A stretch of DNA of 19,720 nt from an uncultured Clostridia bacterium (lineage in GTDB: Bacteria > Bacillota > Clostridia > Christensenellales > UBA1242): positions 1 through 19,720 of the forward strand of contig CAMOCH010000011.1 in assembly GCA_946610655.1 (NCBI GenBank), in the 5' to 3' direction. The position numbers were made by a program, and so were the translations under genes. The notes beneath the pieces are model-generated. The model saw nothing but the letters and a program-made list of their open reading frames with translations, searched no databases and was not told the DNA's origin. Of this stretch, positions 7,337 through 14,576 are shown one piece after another (positions within the stretch are counted from its first letter, which is position 1; each line of letters starts with the position of its first letter).

Positions 7337-7525
7337 TTAAAATATGTTAAATATGTTTTTAACAATTTCAACAACACTTTTCATAACTTCAAACGTTATA
7401 ATAATATTAACCGAAGAAGTAATAATTTGATTGACTTTATTCTCTGGAATAATAATAGAAATAAAAATTTTTATCACCTGACAAACACACACAACTTGAA
7501 CAAATTTATAAAAACTTTCAATCAT
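7337..7525 (-). CDS. spoIIIAF: Short SpoIIIAF-like two-TM protein
   Basis: This gene sits exactly where spoIIIAF belongs, between spoIIIAE and spoIIIAG. The product has 62 residues against roughly 200 in B. subtilis. It consists of two hydrophobic segments around IIIPENKVNQ (25-34), which matches the SpoIIIAF N-terminal pattern of two TM helices joined by a LLP-type turn. The soluble C-terminal domain is absent. The ATG at 7525 overlaps the spoIIIAE stop by one base (TGATG) and has AGGTGG at good spacing. The frame extends 7 codons further upstream but without support. The 3' end contains a 9-bp tandem duplication encoding NIFNIF. It may be a minimal form or a truncated remnant. Confidence 0.7.
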   Translation of the reverse strand: MIESFYKFVQVVCVCQVIKIFISIIIPENKVNQIITSSVNIIITFEVMKSVVEIVKNIFNIF

Positions 7526-8820
7526 CACACACCACCTAGCGAGCATATTAAAAGCATCATCGAAATGAAATACATCATAAATATCGCAATTAACACAACT
7601 AGTAGCAACGTTAAACTTTTGCTTGTTGCACTATATATTCCACTAATCTTACCACCAACGGCTCCAGACAGCCCTTCCACCAACTTTATAGATAATTGAA
7701 ACACACATATCAAAAGTATTGGGGAAAGAATTGTTACTAACATCAAAATAATACCACTAAAACCAACTGCATTTTTTATGATTATGCTGCCAACTTTTGC
7801 AACCTCAAAACCATCACTAATATACCCACCTAGCATTGGTACATAATTTTTGATTGCATACTTTGTTGTTTTTATAACTATGCCGTCTGCACTTGATGCC
7901 GTTATACCTTGAATGGTCATAAATGCCGAATAAACTGTAAATGATATCCCTAGTACCCACTTGAAACTAGATGAAAAAAATTCTTTTATTCCTTTAAAAT
8001 CATTATCTTCAGTTATACCACCAACGACGCCAAGTACAAACGTTATTATCACAATTGGAATAAGAATTTTTGTAAAAATATTTGAAACCACATTAGATAA
8101 TACCAGTACCATCGGTTTATATGCTGCCACGCTTGCATTACCACTGGCTGCCGACATCAAAAGAAGCACAATAGGAAATGCCCCATTCATTTGATTTTGC
8201 ATTTGAGTTATTATTCCATTAACACTTTTTAAACAATTAAAAAACAAAAATGCAATTATAGTTACTGCGATTGAATATGAAGAAAATAAAATAATTTTAC
8301 TAATTGAATTTTCTGAAATTTTGGGTCGAATACTTTTGAATATTGACGACAAAAGCATTATCATAAAGATAACAAGAAGTGGCGACAAAAAAGAAACTAA
8401 ATTTTCTTTTATTGCAAGAACAATGATTTTAAAAATTGAATCAAAGTTTGTAGATAACTCTCCACTTAAAATTTTGTTCAATAATTCTCTAAATGATGTA
8501 ACACTAAAAATCTTTTGATAATAGTCTTGATTTTCTTCAAAATATTTTTCTGTTTCATACAAATCTAATTCATCTAAAATCTTATTCGTTTGATTTTCAA
8601 GTTCTTCTTCTGGTGAAATTTCTTCTGCATATGCATAATTATGCACCTTTACAAAAAATGCATTTTTATGGTTTAAACTATTTAAAAACATATTGTTTTT
8701 GCTTAAATACTGAAAATTAATTAAAAACAAAACTGATATAATAAATACAATTACACACTTGAAAGTAATGAGAAAATAACGCTTAACATGTTTTTTATTA
8801 TTGGAATAGTAACCAAACAT
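7525..8820 (-). CDS. spoIIIAE: Stage III sporulation protein AE
   Basis: SpoIIIAE is the polytopic membrane component of the mother-cell channel complex. The 431-residue product has a long N-terminal signal (hydrophobic 17-38, possible cleavage after AYA at about 65) and an acidic linker. It then has about seven TM segments, with the conserved stretches GAFPIVLLLMSAASGNASVAAYKPM, GVVGGI and YISDGFEVAKVG in the second half. The only good ATG, at 8820, lies inside spoIIIAD, giving a 70-nt overlap. AGGAGG is present about 12 nt upstream but is also the Gly-Gly coding sequence of spoIIIAD. No later ATG would preserve the signal sequence. Confidence 0.93.
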   Translation of the reverse strand: MFGYYSNNKKHVKRYFLITFKCVIVFIISVLFLINFQYLSKNNMFLNSLNHKNAFFVKVHNYAYAEEISPEEELENQTNKILDELDLYETEKYFEENQDYYQKIFSVTSFRELLNKILSGELSTNFDSIFKIIVLAIKENLVSFLSPLLVIFMIMLLSSIFKSIRPKISENSISKIILFSSYSIAVTIIAFLFFNCLKSVNGIITQMQNQMNGAFPIVLLLMSAASGNASVAAYKPMVLVLSNVVSNIFTKILIPIVIITFVLGVVGGITEDNDFKGIKEFFSSSFKWVLGISFTVYSAFMTIQGITASSADGIVIKTTKYAIKNYVPMLGGYISDGFEVAKVGSIIIKNAVGFSGIILMLVTILSPILLICVFQLSIKLVEGLSGAVGGKISGIYSATSKSLTLLLVVLIAIFMMYFISMMLLICSLGGV

Positions 8821-9140
8821 ATTGCTATTTTCCCTCCTAAAACAACCTTCGAACTTATTGTTTTATTCCCTACATCTTCAGCTGCACTTGCACAAAATTC
8901 TGTTATATATCCAATACCCAAAATCTTAATTATTGGCAGTAGTATTTCAAATGATATATTTGATTCAGCCTGTAAATTAAAAACACTATCAATAATTTCT
9001 TTTAGCCCATCTAACGATAATAAAACAATTATCAATCCCCCACTCAAACTAATAATTAAACTAATGTCTTGTCTATATTGCTTTATTATTGCACTGATAA
9101 TGATGGTTATCAATCCTATGCATATTATTTTAATCAACAT
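8751..9140 (-). CDS. spoIIIAD: Stage III sporulation protein AD
   Basis: This is a small integral membrane component of the SpoIIIA complex, 129 residues as usual for the family. It has three hydrophobic segments: 4-20, 29-50 and the C-terminal LGGKIAICLVTIPIIKNMLSVIF. Between them lie ISFEILLPIIKILGIGYITEFC and the CASAAEDVGN motif typical of SpoIIIAD. The Shine-Dalgarno AGGTGA overlaps the spoIIIAC stop codon (TAG), so the two are closely coupled. Its last 23 codons overlap the start of spoIIIAE. Confidence 0.95.
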   Translation of the reverse strand: MLIKIICIGLITIIISAIIKQYRQDISLIISLSGGLIIVLLSLDGLKEIIDSVFNLQAESNISFEILLPIIKILGIGYITEFCASAAEDVGNKTISSKVVLGGKIAICLVTIPIIKNMLSVIFSLLSSV

Positions 9141-9148
9141 AACATCAC

Positions 9149-9346
9149 CTAATATAAACTAAACATTGTTTGAAGTGATTGAAACAAATCTCCTATCATA
9201 CCAAGCACCATTGCAAGCACTATCACAAGTCCTGCAAGATTAACAAGCGTTGCTATTTCAGCTTTTCCAGAGTGTTGCAGAATTTGTGAAACAACAACTG
9301 TAATTAAACCAATGCCTGCTATTTTGAATATTATTGAAACATCCAT
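9149..9346 (-). CDS. spoIIIAC: Stage III sporulation protein AC
   Basis: This is a 65-residue membrane protein with two TM helices (about 5-22 and 33-52). It matches SpoIIIAC in length and in the run IFKIAGIGLITVVVSQIL with a following GKAEIATLVNLAGLVIVL. AAGGAG lies 6 nt before the ATG. It lies between AB and AD in the standard spoIIIA order. Confidence 0.96.
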   Translation of the reverse strand: MDVSIIFKIAGIGLITVVVSQILQHSGKAEIATLVNLAGLVIVLAMVLGMIGDLFQSLQTMFSLY

Positions 9347-9356
9347 TATCTTCTCC

Positions 9357-9842
9357 TTAATAAATTATGATACTTATGACTAAGCCAACACATAACGCTA
9401 TTTTTTGAATCATTTTTCCTTTTGTATTTATTTGATTATAATATTCTTTCATTTTATCTTGAGCAAAAGTTATTGCAGTAGCAATCACTTCTTCACTTTG
9501 ACTATATTCGCTTGAGCAAATTGTTGTAATTATATTAGCAACATACTCTTTTTCTTCTTGCAAAATATTAGGCATTATATTAATTAAATTTGAAACAGTC
9601 AACTGATTATTTTTAATTAATTTAAGTTGCTCAACATAAAAATTATTGTTTGGTTTTTGCTTTAAATAGTCACATATACATTCTTCATATTTGTCTTTAA
9701 AAAACGCAATTTTTAGTTTTAGACTGTTAAAAAAGGTATATAAATCTTTAAAAAATGCATATTTTTTGTTGTAATTAGAATTAATTACTACTCCAACAAA
9801 ACCTGATAAAACCACTATTAATCCACATAAAAATATCTTCAT
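9357..9842 (-). CDS. spoIIIAB: Stage III sporulation protein AB
   Basis: SpoIIIAB is a membrane component of the SpoIIIA complex. Its cytoplasmic helical domain resembles type II secretion F proteins. The 161-residue product has N- and C-terminal TM segments (3-20 and about 145-160). The first carries the family pattern CGLIVVLSGFVGVVIN, and KGKMIQKIALCVGLVISIIIY closes it. The ATG directly follows the spoIIIAA stop codon (TAAATG). No Shine-Dalgarno is visible before it, so translation is likely by reinitiation after spoIIIAA. Confidence 0.93.
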   Translation of the reverse strand: MKIFLCGLIVVLSGFVGVVINSNYNKKYAFFKDLYTFFNSLKLKIAFFKDKYEECICDYLKQKPNNNFYVEQLKLIKNNQLTVSNLINIMPNILQEEKEYVANIITTICSSEYSQSEEVIATAITFAQDKMKEYYNQINTKGKMIQKIALCVGLVISIIIY

Positions 9843-10748
9843 TTAATACGGCATATACAAACATTTAAGTTTGTTATCATACACTCCTTGATATCTGTTT
9901 GGGGCGTTTTCAGAAAGAACAATTATCCTTTCAAAAAAATTATTATCTAACATATGTTTAATGTTTTCATTAGTGTAAGCATCAAGTTGATTTTTTGCAT
10001 GAACTGAAGCAATAACTTTAACCCCACTTAAAATTGCTTTTTCCGCAGCCAAATAATCTTCTTTACTTGACAGTTCATCAGTTATTATTACATTTGGTTT
10101 TAATGATCTTATTGCATAGTTAAAAGCAAAGCTTTTATTACCACCCGAGATAATGTCTGTAAAGCTTCCAACATCAAGTGTGGGTCTGCCACTATTGCAA
10201 TACGCAATTTCTTTTCTTTCATCAACTAATAGCACATTATATATCTTTCCACAATGTGATAGATTTCTTGCTATGTCTCTTATGAGTGTTGTTTTGCCAG
10301 CACCTGGTTCACTTACTATAAGTGTGCTTTTTATTCCACCACTATGGATAAAATTCATCGCAATATTTGAAAAATTTTTAATCTCATGTGGTAATCTTAT
10401 ATTTAAGCTATTTATATATTTTACCGTGATAATCTTTCCGTTTTCTTCAACAATGTCACCAGTTATACCTATTCGTATTCCACCATAATATGAAATATAC
10501 ATCTGTTTAATTTGGTCTTGAACTGCATACATTGAATTTTCTGTTGCTGCAGCAATAATATGATTAATATCATCATCACTAATAATATAATCACCAGAGG
10601 ACATCGAAACAATAAAATTCTTACCACCGGTGCACACAACAAGTGGGCAATTTGCCCTTACCCTGATTTCCTCTACTTGATGTTCTTCAAATTTAGAAAA
10701 AATCAAGTTATATAATTTGTCACCAATTAAATCTTTTATATTTTTCAT
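9843..10748 (-). CDS. spoIIIAA: Stage III sporulation protein AA (ATPase)
   Basis: SpoIIIAA is the AAA-type secretion ATPase of the SpoIIIA channel, acting on the mother-cell side of the membrane. With the ATG at 10748 the product has 301 residues. It has EEIRVRANCPL (26-36) near the N-terminus, Walker A SEPGAGKTT (146-154), Walker B LLVDERKEI (173-181), and VIITDELSSKEDYLAAEKAI with the following VIASVHAKN. The frame extends to a TTG at 10778. The ATG aligns better with family N-termini, and the candidate promoter would place the transcript start after the TTG. Neither start has a visible Shine-Dalgarno. It is the first gene of the operon. Confidence 0.92.
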   Translation of the reverse strand: MKNIKDLIGDKLYNLIFSKFEEHQVEEIRVRANCPLVVCTGGKNFIVSMSSGDYIISDDDINHIIAAATENSMYAVQDQIKQMYISYYGGIRIGITGDIVEENGKIITVKYINSLNIRLPHEIKNFSNIAMNFIHSGGIKSTLIVSEPGAGKTTLIRDIARNLSHCGKIYNVLLVDERKEIAYCNSGRPTLDVGSFTDIISGGNKSFAFNYAIRSLKPNVIITDELSSKEDYLAAEKAILSGVKVIASVHAKNQLDAYTNENIKHMLDNNFFERIIVLSENAPNRYQGVYDNKLKCLYMPY

Positions 10749-10780
10749 TACATTATGTTTATTTATTTTACAAATCAACT

Positions 10781-10811
10781 ATGATACAATATACAACAAA
10801 AAAACTGTCAA
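10781..10811 (-). promoter_or_regulatory. Candidate promoter for spoIIIAA
   Basis: On the minus strand, TTGACA (part of the second terminator stem) is followed by 19 nt and TATCAT. The spacing is longer than ideal. A mother-cell sigma-E promoter would be expected for this operon, and I could not find a good one in this gap. Confidence 0.3.
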
Positions 10812-10821
10812 ATTTTGACAG
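10798..10821 (-). terminator. Second terminator hairpin between efp and spoIIIAA
   Basis: On the minus strand, CTGTCAA and TTGACAG pair over a 3-nt loop AAT and are followed by seven T. It lies 20 nt downstream of the first efp terminator's T run. The 3' arm includes a TTGACA that could also be a -35 box. Confidence 0.7.
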
Positions 10822-10841
10822 CTTTTAAAATATTTAATAAT

Positions 10842-10866
10842 AAAAAAGACTTCTTGTTAGAAGTCT
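10842..10866 (-). terminator. efp terminator
   Basis: On the minus strand, AGACTTCT and AGAAGTCT (8 bp) pair over a 4-nt loop AACA and are followed by six T. It starts 8 nt after the efp stop codon. Confidence 0.88.
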
Positions 10867-10874
10867 AATTTTAA

Positions 10875-11432
10875 CTAAGCTCTGCTCATGTATGTTCCAG
10901 TTCTTGTATCAATTCTAATTTTTTCACCTTTATTTACAAAAAGTGGAACTTGAAGTGTTAAGCCAGTTTCAACTGTTGCAGGTTTTGTTCCTGCTTTTGA
11001 TGTATCACCTTGAAGACCTGGTTCACATTCTGTGATTGTAAGTTCAACAAAGTTTGGTGGTTCAACACTAAATGCTTCACCTTTATAGAATTGAATTGTG
11101 CAATTCATATTTTCTGTGATATACAAAAGCGCATCTTCAACTTGATCATGGTTAAGTGGGATTTGTTCGTATGTTTCGTTATCCATGAAATAATAAAGTC
11201 CACCATCATTATAAAGATAAGCCATTTCTTTACGCTCTATGTGAGCTTTTTCAAATTTTTCAACTGGGTTGAAAGTTTTTTCAATAACTTGTCCTGTTAC
11301 AATATTTTTAAGTTTTGTTCTAACAAAAGCTGCTCCTTTTCCTGGTTTAACATGTAAGAAATCTACAACAATGTAAATCTTACCGTCCATTTCAAAGGTT
11401 ACACCTTTTCTTAAATCTCCTGCTGTAATCAT
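10875..11432 (-). CDS. efp: Elongation factor P
   Basis: EF-P binds ribosomes stalled at polyproline and stimulates peptide bond formation. The 185-residue length is normal. All three barrels are recognisable: MITAGDLRKGVTFEMDGKIY at the start, EQIPLNHDQVEDALLYI in the middle and the C-terminal GDTSKAGTKPATVETGLTLQVP, ending RTGTYMSRA. The tip Lys is K32 in KPGKGAAF, the residue modified in many species. GGAGG lies 6 nt before the ATG. It has its own promoter and tandem terminators. The placement of efp just upstream of spoIIIAA is conserved in spore formers. Confidence 0.98.
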   Translation of the reverse strand: MITAGDLRKGVTFEMDGKIYIVVDFLHVKPGKGAAFVRTKLKNIVTGQVIEKTFNPVEKFEKAHIERKEMAYLYNDGGLYYFMDNETYEQIPLNHDQVEDALLYITENMNCTIQFYKGEAFSVEPPNFVELTITECEPGLQGDTSKAGTKPATVETGLTLQVPLFVNKGEKIRIDTRTGTYMSRA

Positions 11433-11456
11433 AAAAATCCTCCATTTAATGAATAT

Positions 11457-11485
11457 ATTCTATCATATTTAGTGCCCAAAAGCAA
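11457..11485 (-). promoter_or_regulatory. Extended -10 promoter for efp
   Basis: On the minus strand, TTGCTT and TAGAAT are separated by 17 nt, with TGA directly before the -10 (extended -10). It lies in the 64-nt gap upstream of efp and leaves a leader of about 17-20 nt. Confidence 0.7.
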
Positions 11486-11496
11486 GCAATTATCGG

Positions 11497-12348
11497 CTAT
11501 TTGCCATTATATGTGTTTTTCATGTAAACAGCTTCCCTTGTTTGATGCCCTGGGCTTTCGCTGATTACTTCACCTGTTATCTCAAGTTTTTTAAGAACCT
11601 TTGCAAGTGGTTCAAATTCTGGTCCAAAATTTTGTGGATTATCTTCCATTTTAACATGTTTCACTTCGCCCTTTGGACCATACTCAATATGTGTGAAGTG
11701 AATATGAACTTTTTTATATCTATCACCAATAAATGATTTCAAAATTTGAAACACTTCTTCATAGTCAGCTTCGGTTTTTAAATTACCTAGTCCAAAGCTG
11801 TTAATATGTCCAAAATCCAGTGTTGGAATAATTCTTGTGTCGAGTGAACACATTTCTGCAATTTCTGCAACAGTTCCACACTGCCCATGCTTACCCATTG
11901 TTTCTGGGCAAATATAATACTCAAAATCAAAATTTTCTTGATTTAATCTTTCAAGCAAAAGCTTTAAATTTTGCATTACTCTTGCGTGTGCTTCTTCTCT
12001 TGTTTGTTTCATAAGCGAGCCCGGATGAAAAACCAAGCATTTTGCACCAAGCAATTTCATTTTCTTTAAGCTGTTTATTATATACCCAATACTTTTTTCA
12101 ATCATTGTTGGGTCTGGATTTGCAAAATTTATATAATATGGAGCGTGCACACTTACAGTTATGTTATGTTCACGGAACATATCTCCCAATAGTTTACACT
12201 TTTCATCACCATAGTTTATACCATTTGTGAACGACACCTCAAAAGCATCTAGATTATGTTCATCAAGCCAATCACCAAGCTCTTCGCTTTTTTTATGACC
12301 AGCCGCCAAAAAGTCTTCACAAAATCCTGATGGACCAAATTTTATCAT
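11497..12348 (-). CDS. AP endonuclease family 2 (endonuclease IV-like) TIM-barrel protein
   Basis: This 283-residue TIM barrel resembles deoxyribonuclease IV, which cuts DNA at abasic sites using three metal ions. Visible metal-ligand motifs, in order, are VHAPY, FHPG, ICPETMG, TLDFGH, VHIHF and ISESPG. The Asp-x-His pair of E. coli Nfo appears here as VKH, so the Asp is missing. This is also the pattern I recall for archaeal-type homologues. Activity on abasic DNA is therefore likely but not certain. The chosen ATG overlaps the truB stop (ATGA) and has GGGAG about 6 nt upstream. A start four codons earlier at 12360 has no Shine-Dalgarno. ribF would be expected after truB in this position. 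Confidence 0.85.
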   Translation of the reverse strand: MIKFGPSGFCEDFLAAGHKKSEELGDWLDEHNLDAFEVSFTNGINYGDEKCKLLGDMFREHNITVSVHAPYYINFANPDPTMIEKSIGYIINSLKKMKLLGAKCLVFHPGSLMKQTREEAHARVMQNLKLLLERLNQENFDFEYYICPETMGKHGQCGTVAEIAEMCSLDTRIIPTLDFGHINSFGLGNLKTEADYEEVFQILKSFIGDRYKKVHIHFTHIEYGPKGEVKHVKMEDNPQNFGPEFEPLAKVLKKLEITGEVISESPGHQTREAVYMKNTYNGK

Positions 12349-13193
12349 ACTTTCTCCCATAAATTAATTTTGATTTTTGAATAGCCTTGTTTTGTTTCAA
12401 CAATGCCAATAATGTTGCCTTTATAATAGCACAATGATTCGCCGTCATTCAAATTAATTTTAACATTCATGCCATTTAATAGTTTTATTTTTTCTTCTTC
12501 CAAAATTTCATGCTTTGGCAAATCAATAACATCTGCTATATCTATTAATTTTGCGTCACCATTTTCAACATCTTCAAGTAAGTAAGAATCTTCAATTTTA
12601 AATGGACCACTGGCTGTTCTTATTATACAAACTGTTGTTGCCACTGTGCCAAGTTTTTCTGCTATATCTCTGATGAGCGCACGCACATATGTGCCGGCCG
12701 AACAATGAATTTCAAAAGAAAAACAACCTTCATTTGAATATTCTTGAGCACTAAGCGAATATACATTAATTTTTCTTGGATTAAGTTCTATTTCTTTTCC
12801 ACTTCTTGCAATGTCATATGCTCTTTTTCCATCAACATTCACTGAAGAATATATTGGTGGAACTTGAGAAAGTTCTCCAACAAATTCATTGATAACACTA
12901 TTTATGTCTTGCAAAGTTACTTTTTTGTTGTCTCTTTTTATAACCTTGCCTTCGCTATCCAAAGTGTCGGTTAAAACCCCAAATTTGCCAATTGCAAAAT
13001 ACTTTTTATCTTTATTTAAAAAGTAATCAAAAAGTTTTGTTGCTTTGCCTACTGCAACCGGCAACACTCCAGTTGCCATTGGGTCTAAAGTGCCAAGGTG
13101 TCCACATTTTGCTTTTGTGATTCTTTTTATTTTTGAAACAATACTTGTGCTACCCATTCCAACCGGTTTATTGATATTATAAAACCCTATCAT
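12345..13193 (-). CDS. truB: tRNA pseudouridine(55) synthase TruB
   Basis: TruB makes pseudouridine 55 in the T loop of tRNA. The 282-residue product has the N-terminal FYNINKPVGMGS and the catalytic motif GHLGTLDPMATGVLP with the nucleophile at D37. Further family motifs are QVPPIYSSVNVDGKRAYDIAR, EIHCSAGTYVRALIRDIAE and IRTASGPFKIEDS. The start overlaps the nrnA stop by four bases (ATGA), with AAGGTG upstream. This infB-rbfA-nrnA-truB order is typical of Firmicutes. Confidence 0.97.
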   Translation of the reverse strand: MIGFYNINKPVGMGSTSIVSKIKRITKAKCGHLGTLDPMATGVLPVAVGKATKLFDYFLNKDKKYFAIGKFGVLTDTLDSEGKVIKRDNKKVTLQDINSVINEFVGELSQVPPIYSSVNVDGKRAYDIARSGKEIELNPRKINVYSLSAQEYSNEGCFSFEIHCSAGTYVRALIRDIAEKLGTVATTVCIIRTASGPFKIEDSYLLEDVENGDAKLIDIADVIDLPKHEILEEEKIKLLNGMNVKINLNDGESLCYYKGNIIGIVETKQGYSKIKINLWEKV

Positions 13194-14146
13194 ACAAGCA
13201 CCTTTTTTGCTTCTTTAATAAGCATTTCTTTAACATTTTTTGCATTATCAAAAATTTTACAACCAGATGCATTAACATGTCCACCACCACCAAAAGCTTC
13301 ACCAATTTTTCTTGCAGAAATTGTGCCTTTTGACCTAATTGACACATAATAACAATCTTCAACATTATCTTGACTTGCAAGAATCATCACCTTAACACAG
13401 GCAAGACTCATTCCAACATCTGTGAGACCATGAGTATCTTCTATAGTTGTGTTAAGTTTTTTAAAATCTTCTCTATTAATTGCAAGGTATGCAATTTGAT
13501 TATTTTCACAAAGTTCCAAATTTGAATACACAAATTTGGTAAGTTCAAATTCTCCCATTGTTTTGTTTGAAAAAATTGGTTCACACACATTTGAAATTGG
13601 TTCACCATAAATCTTAAGAAGGCTTGAAACAATATTCATTGTTTTTGGCTTCGCATTATTATAAGAAAGTTTACCTGTGTCGGTGTATATTCCAGTTAGC
13701 ATCAATTTTGCCATGTCTTTTGAAATTTTTATATTTAATAAATTGAAAAAATCAAATAATAATTCACAAGTTGATGAATACTCTTCATTAACATAATTAA
13801 GTTTACAGAACTTTTCGTTTGTGGCATGATGATCTAGTGCAACTGAAATTTGTCTGTTTTTCATAATCTTAAATTTGTTTTTTCCAAGTCTTTCTTGAGT
13901 TGCCGTATCCAAGCAAACATAACAATCATATTTTTCAATAGTCTTTTTATTTATGCTATCCCAATAAGGCAAAGTTTGCATTTGAAAAGACAAATTGCTA
14001 TCAATTAAAACATCTGCTTTTTTTCCTATACTTTCCAACGCTAATTTTAGAGATAAAGAAGAACAGACTGCATCACAGTCTGTTTTATAATGTGCCAAAA
14101 TTGCAATATTTTGTGATTTTTTTATAAAATTTGCGATTTTTTCCAT
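13190..14146 (-). CDS. nrnA: DHH/DHHA1 phosphoesterase (NrnA-like nanoRNase / pAp phosphatase)
   Basis: NrnA-type enzymes degrade very short RNAs and dephosphorylate pAp or cyclic dinucleotide products. The 318-residue product has the DHH domain metal motifs HYKTDCDAVCSS (19-30), CLDTA (78-82), DHH at 105-107 and YTDTGKL. The C-terminal DHHA1 domain has GGGGHVNASG (286-295). The usual DGDA reads DCDA here, with the metal-binding Asp residues kept. GAGGAA lies at good spacing before the ATG. The 72-nt gap before it shows no terminator, so it may be read from the infB-rbfA unit. Confidence 0.93.
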   Translation of the reverse strand: MEKIANFIKKSQNIAILAHYKTDCDAVCSSLSLKLALESIGKKADVLIDSNLSFQMQTLPYWDSINKKTIEKYDCYVCLDTATQERLGKNKFKIMKNRQISVALDHHATNEKFCKLNYVNEEYSSTCELLFDFFNLLNIKISKDMAKLMLTGIYTDTGKLSYNNAKPKTMNIVSSLLKIYGEPISNVCEPIFSNKTMGEFELTKFVYSNLELCENNQIAYLAINREDFKKLNTTIEDTHGLTDVGMSLACVKVMILASQDNVEDCYYVSIRSKGTISARKIGEAFGGGGHVNASGCKIFDNAKNVKEMLIKEAKKVLV

Positions 14147-14218
14147 AAAATTCCTCTTTTATATTACTGAAATTTGCAATTTGTTGCAATTTTGTATTTT
14201 TTAATGCTTAAATTTAAA

Positions 14219-14566
14219 TTATTTACGCTTAATATCATCAAAAAGTTTTGCCATTTTAATATTATATTCATAACTTGTGTCTTCAACAAATTTTAAATCT
14301 GGAAGGCTTCTTAATTTAATGCTTTTAGCAAGTTCACTTTTAATAAATCCTTTAATTTTATTTAAAGAATCAACCAATTTTTTTGTTTCTTTGCCAATCG
14401 CACTAATGCTGATTGTGCATTGCAAAAGATCAGGAGAAGTTTTAACTTCATGAATAGTTACAATTGACCCTTTTATGTTTGGGTCTTCAACTTTATTATT
14501 TATAATAGTTGAAACTTCTCTTTCTATTTCTTTATCAATGCGTTTCATTCTTACATTTTCTTGCAT
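14219..14566 (-). CDS. rbfA: Ribosome-binding factor A
   Basis: RbfA is a late 30S maturation factor that binds near helix 1 of 16S rRNA. At 115 residues with the KH-type fold it is complete: RMKRIDKEIEREVSTIINNKVEDP at the N-terminus, SPDLLQCTISISAIG in the middle and LRSLPDLKFVEDTS near the C-terminus. The Shine-Dalgarno AGGGGAA overlaps the infB stop codon, tying the two genes together. Confidence 0.96.
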   Translation of the reverse strand: MQENVRMKRIDKEIEREVSTIINNKVEDPNIKGSIVTIHEVKTSPDLLQCTISISAIGKETKKLVDSLNKIKGFIKSELAKSIKLRSLPDLKFVEDTSYEYNIKMAKLFDDIKRK

Positions 14567-14576
14567 AATGGTTCCC

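Noticed and set aside
7325..7345. Frameshift hypothesis: an A8 run after spoIIIAF hiding a longer protein
   Set aside because: Shifting frame at the run adds only about 15 codons before a stop, far too few for the missing domain.
13177..13380. Minus-strand frame overlapping the 3' end of nrnA
   Set aside because: It runs out of frame through the conserved DHHA1 region of nrnA, which is clearly the coding frame.
14147..14218. Possible promoter for nrnA (TTGCAA-N17-TAATAT) and a TTGCAA-CAAA-TTGCAA dyad
   Set aside because: The -10 is only 4 of 6, and the predicted transcript start would fall on the ribosome binding site. The dyad is 6 bp of AT-rich sequence without a T run, so it is neither a convincing promoter nor a terminator.
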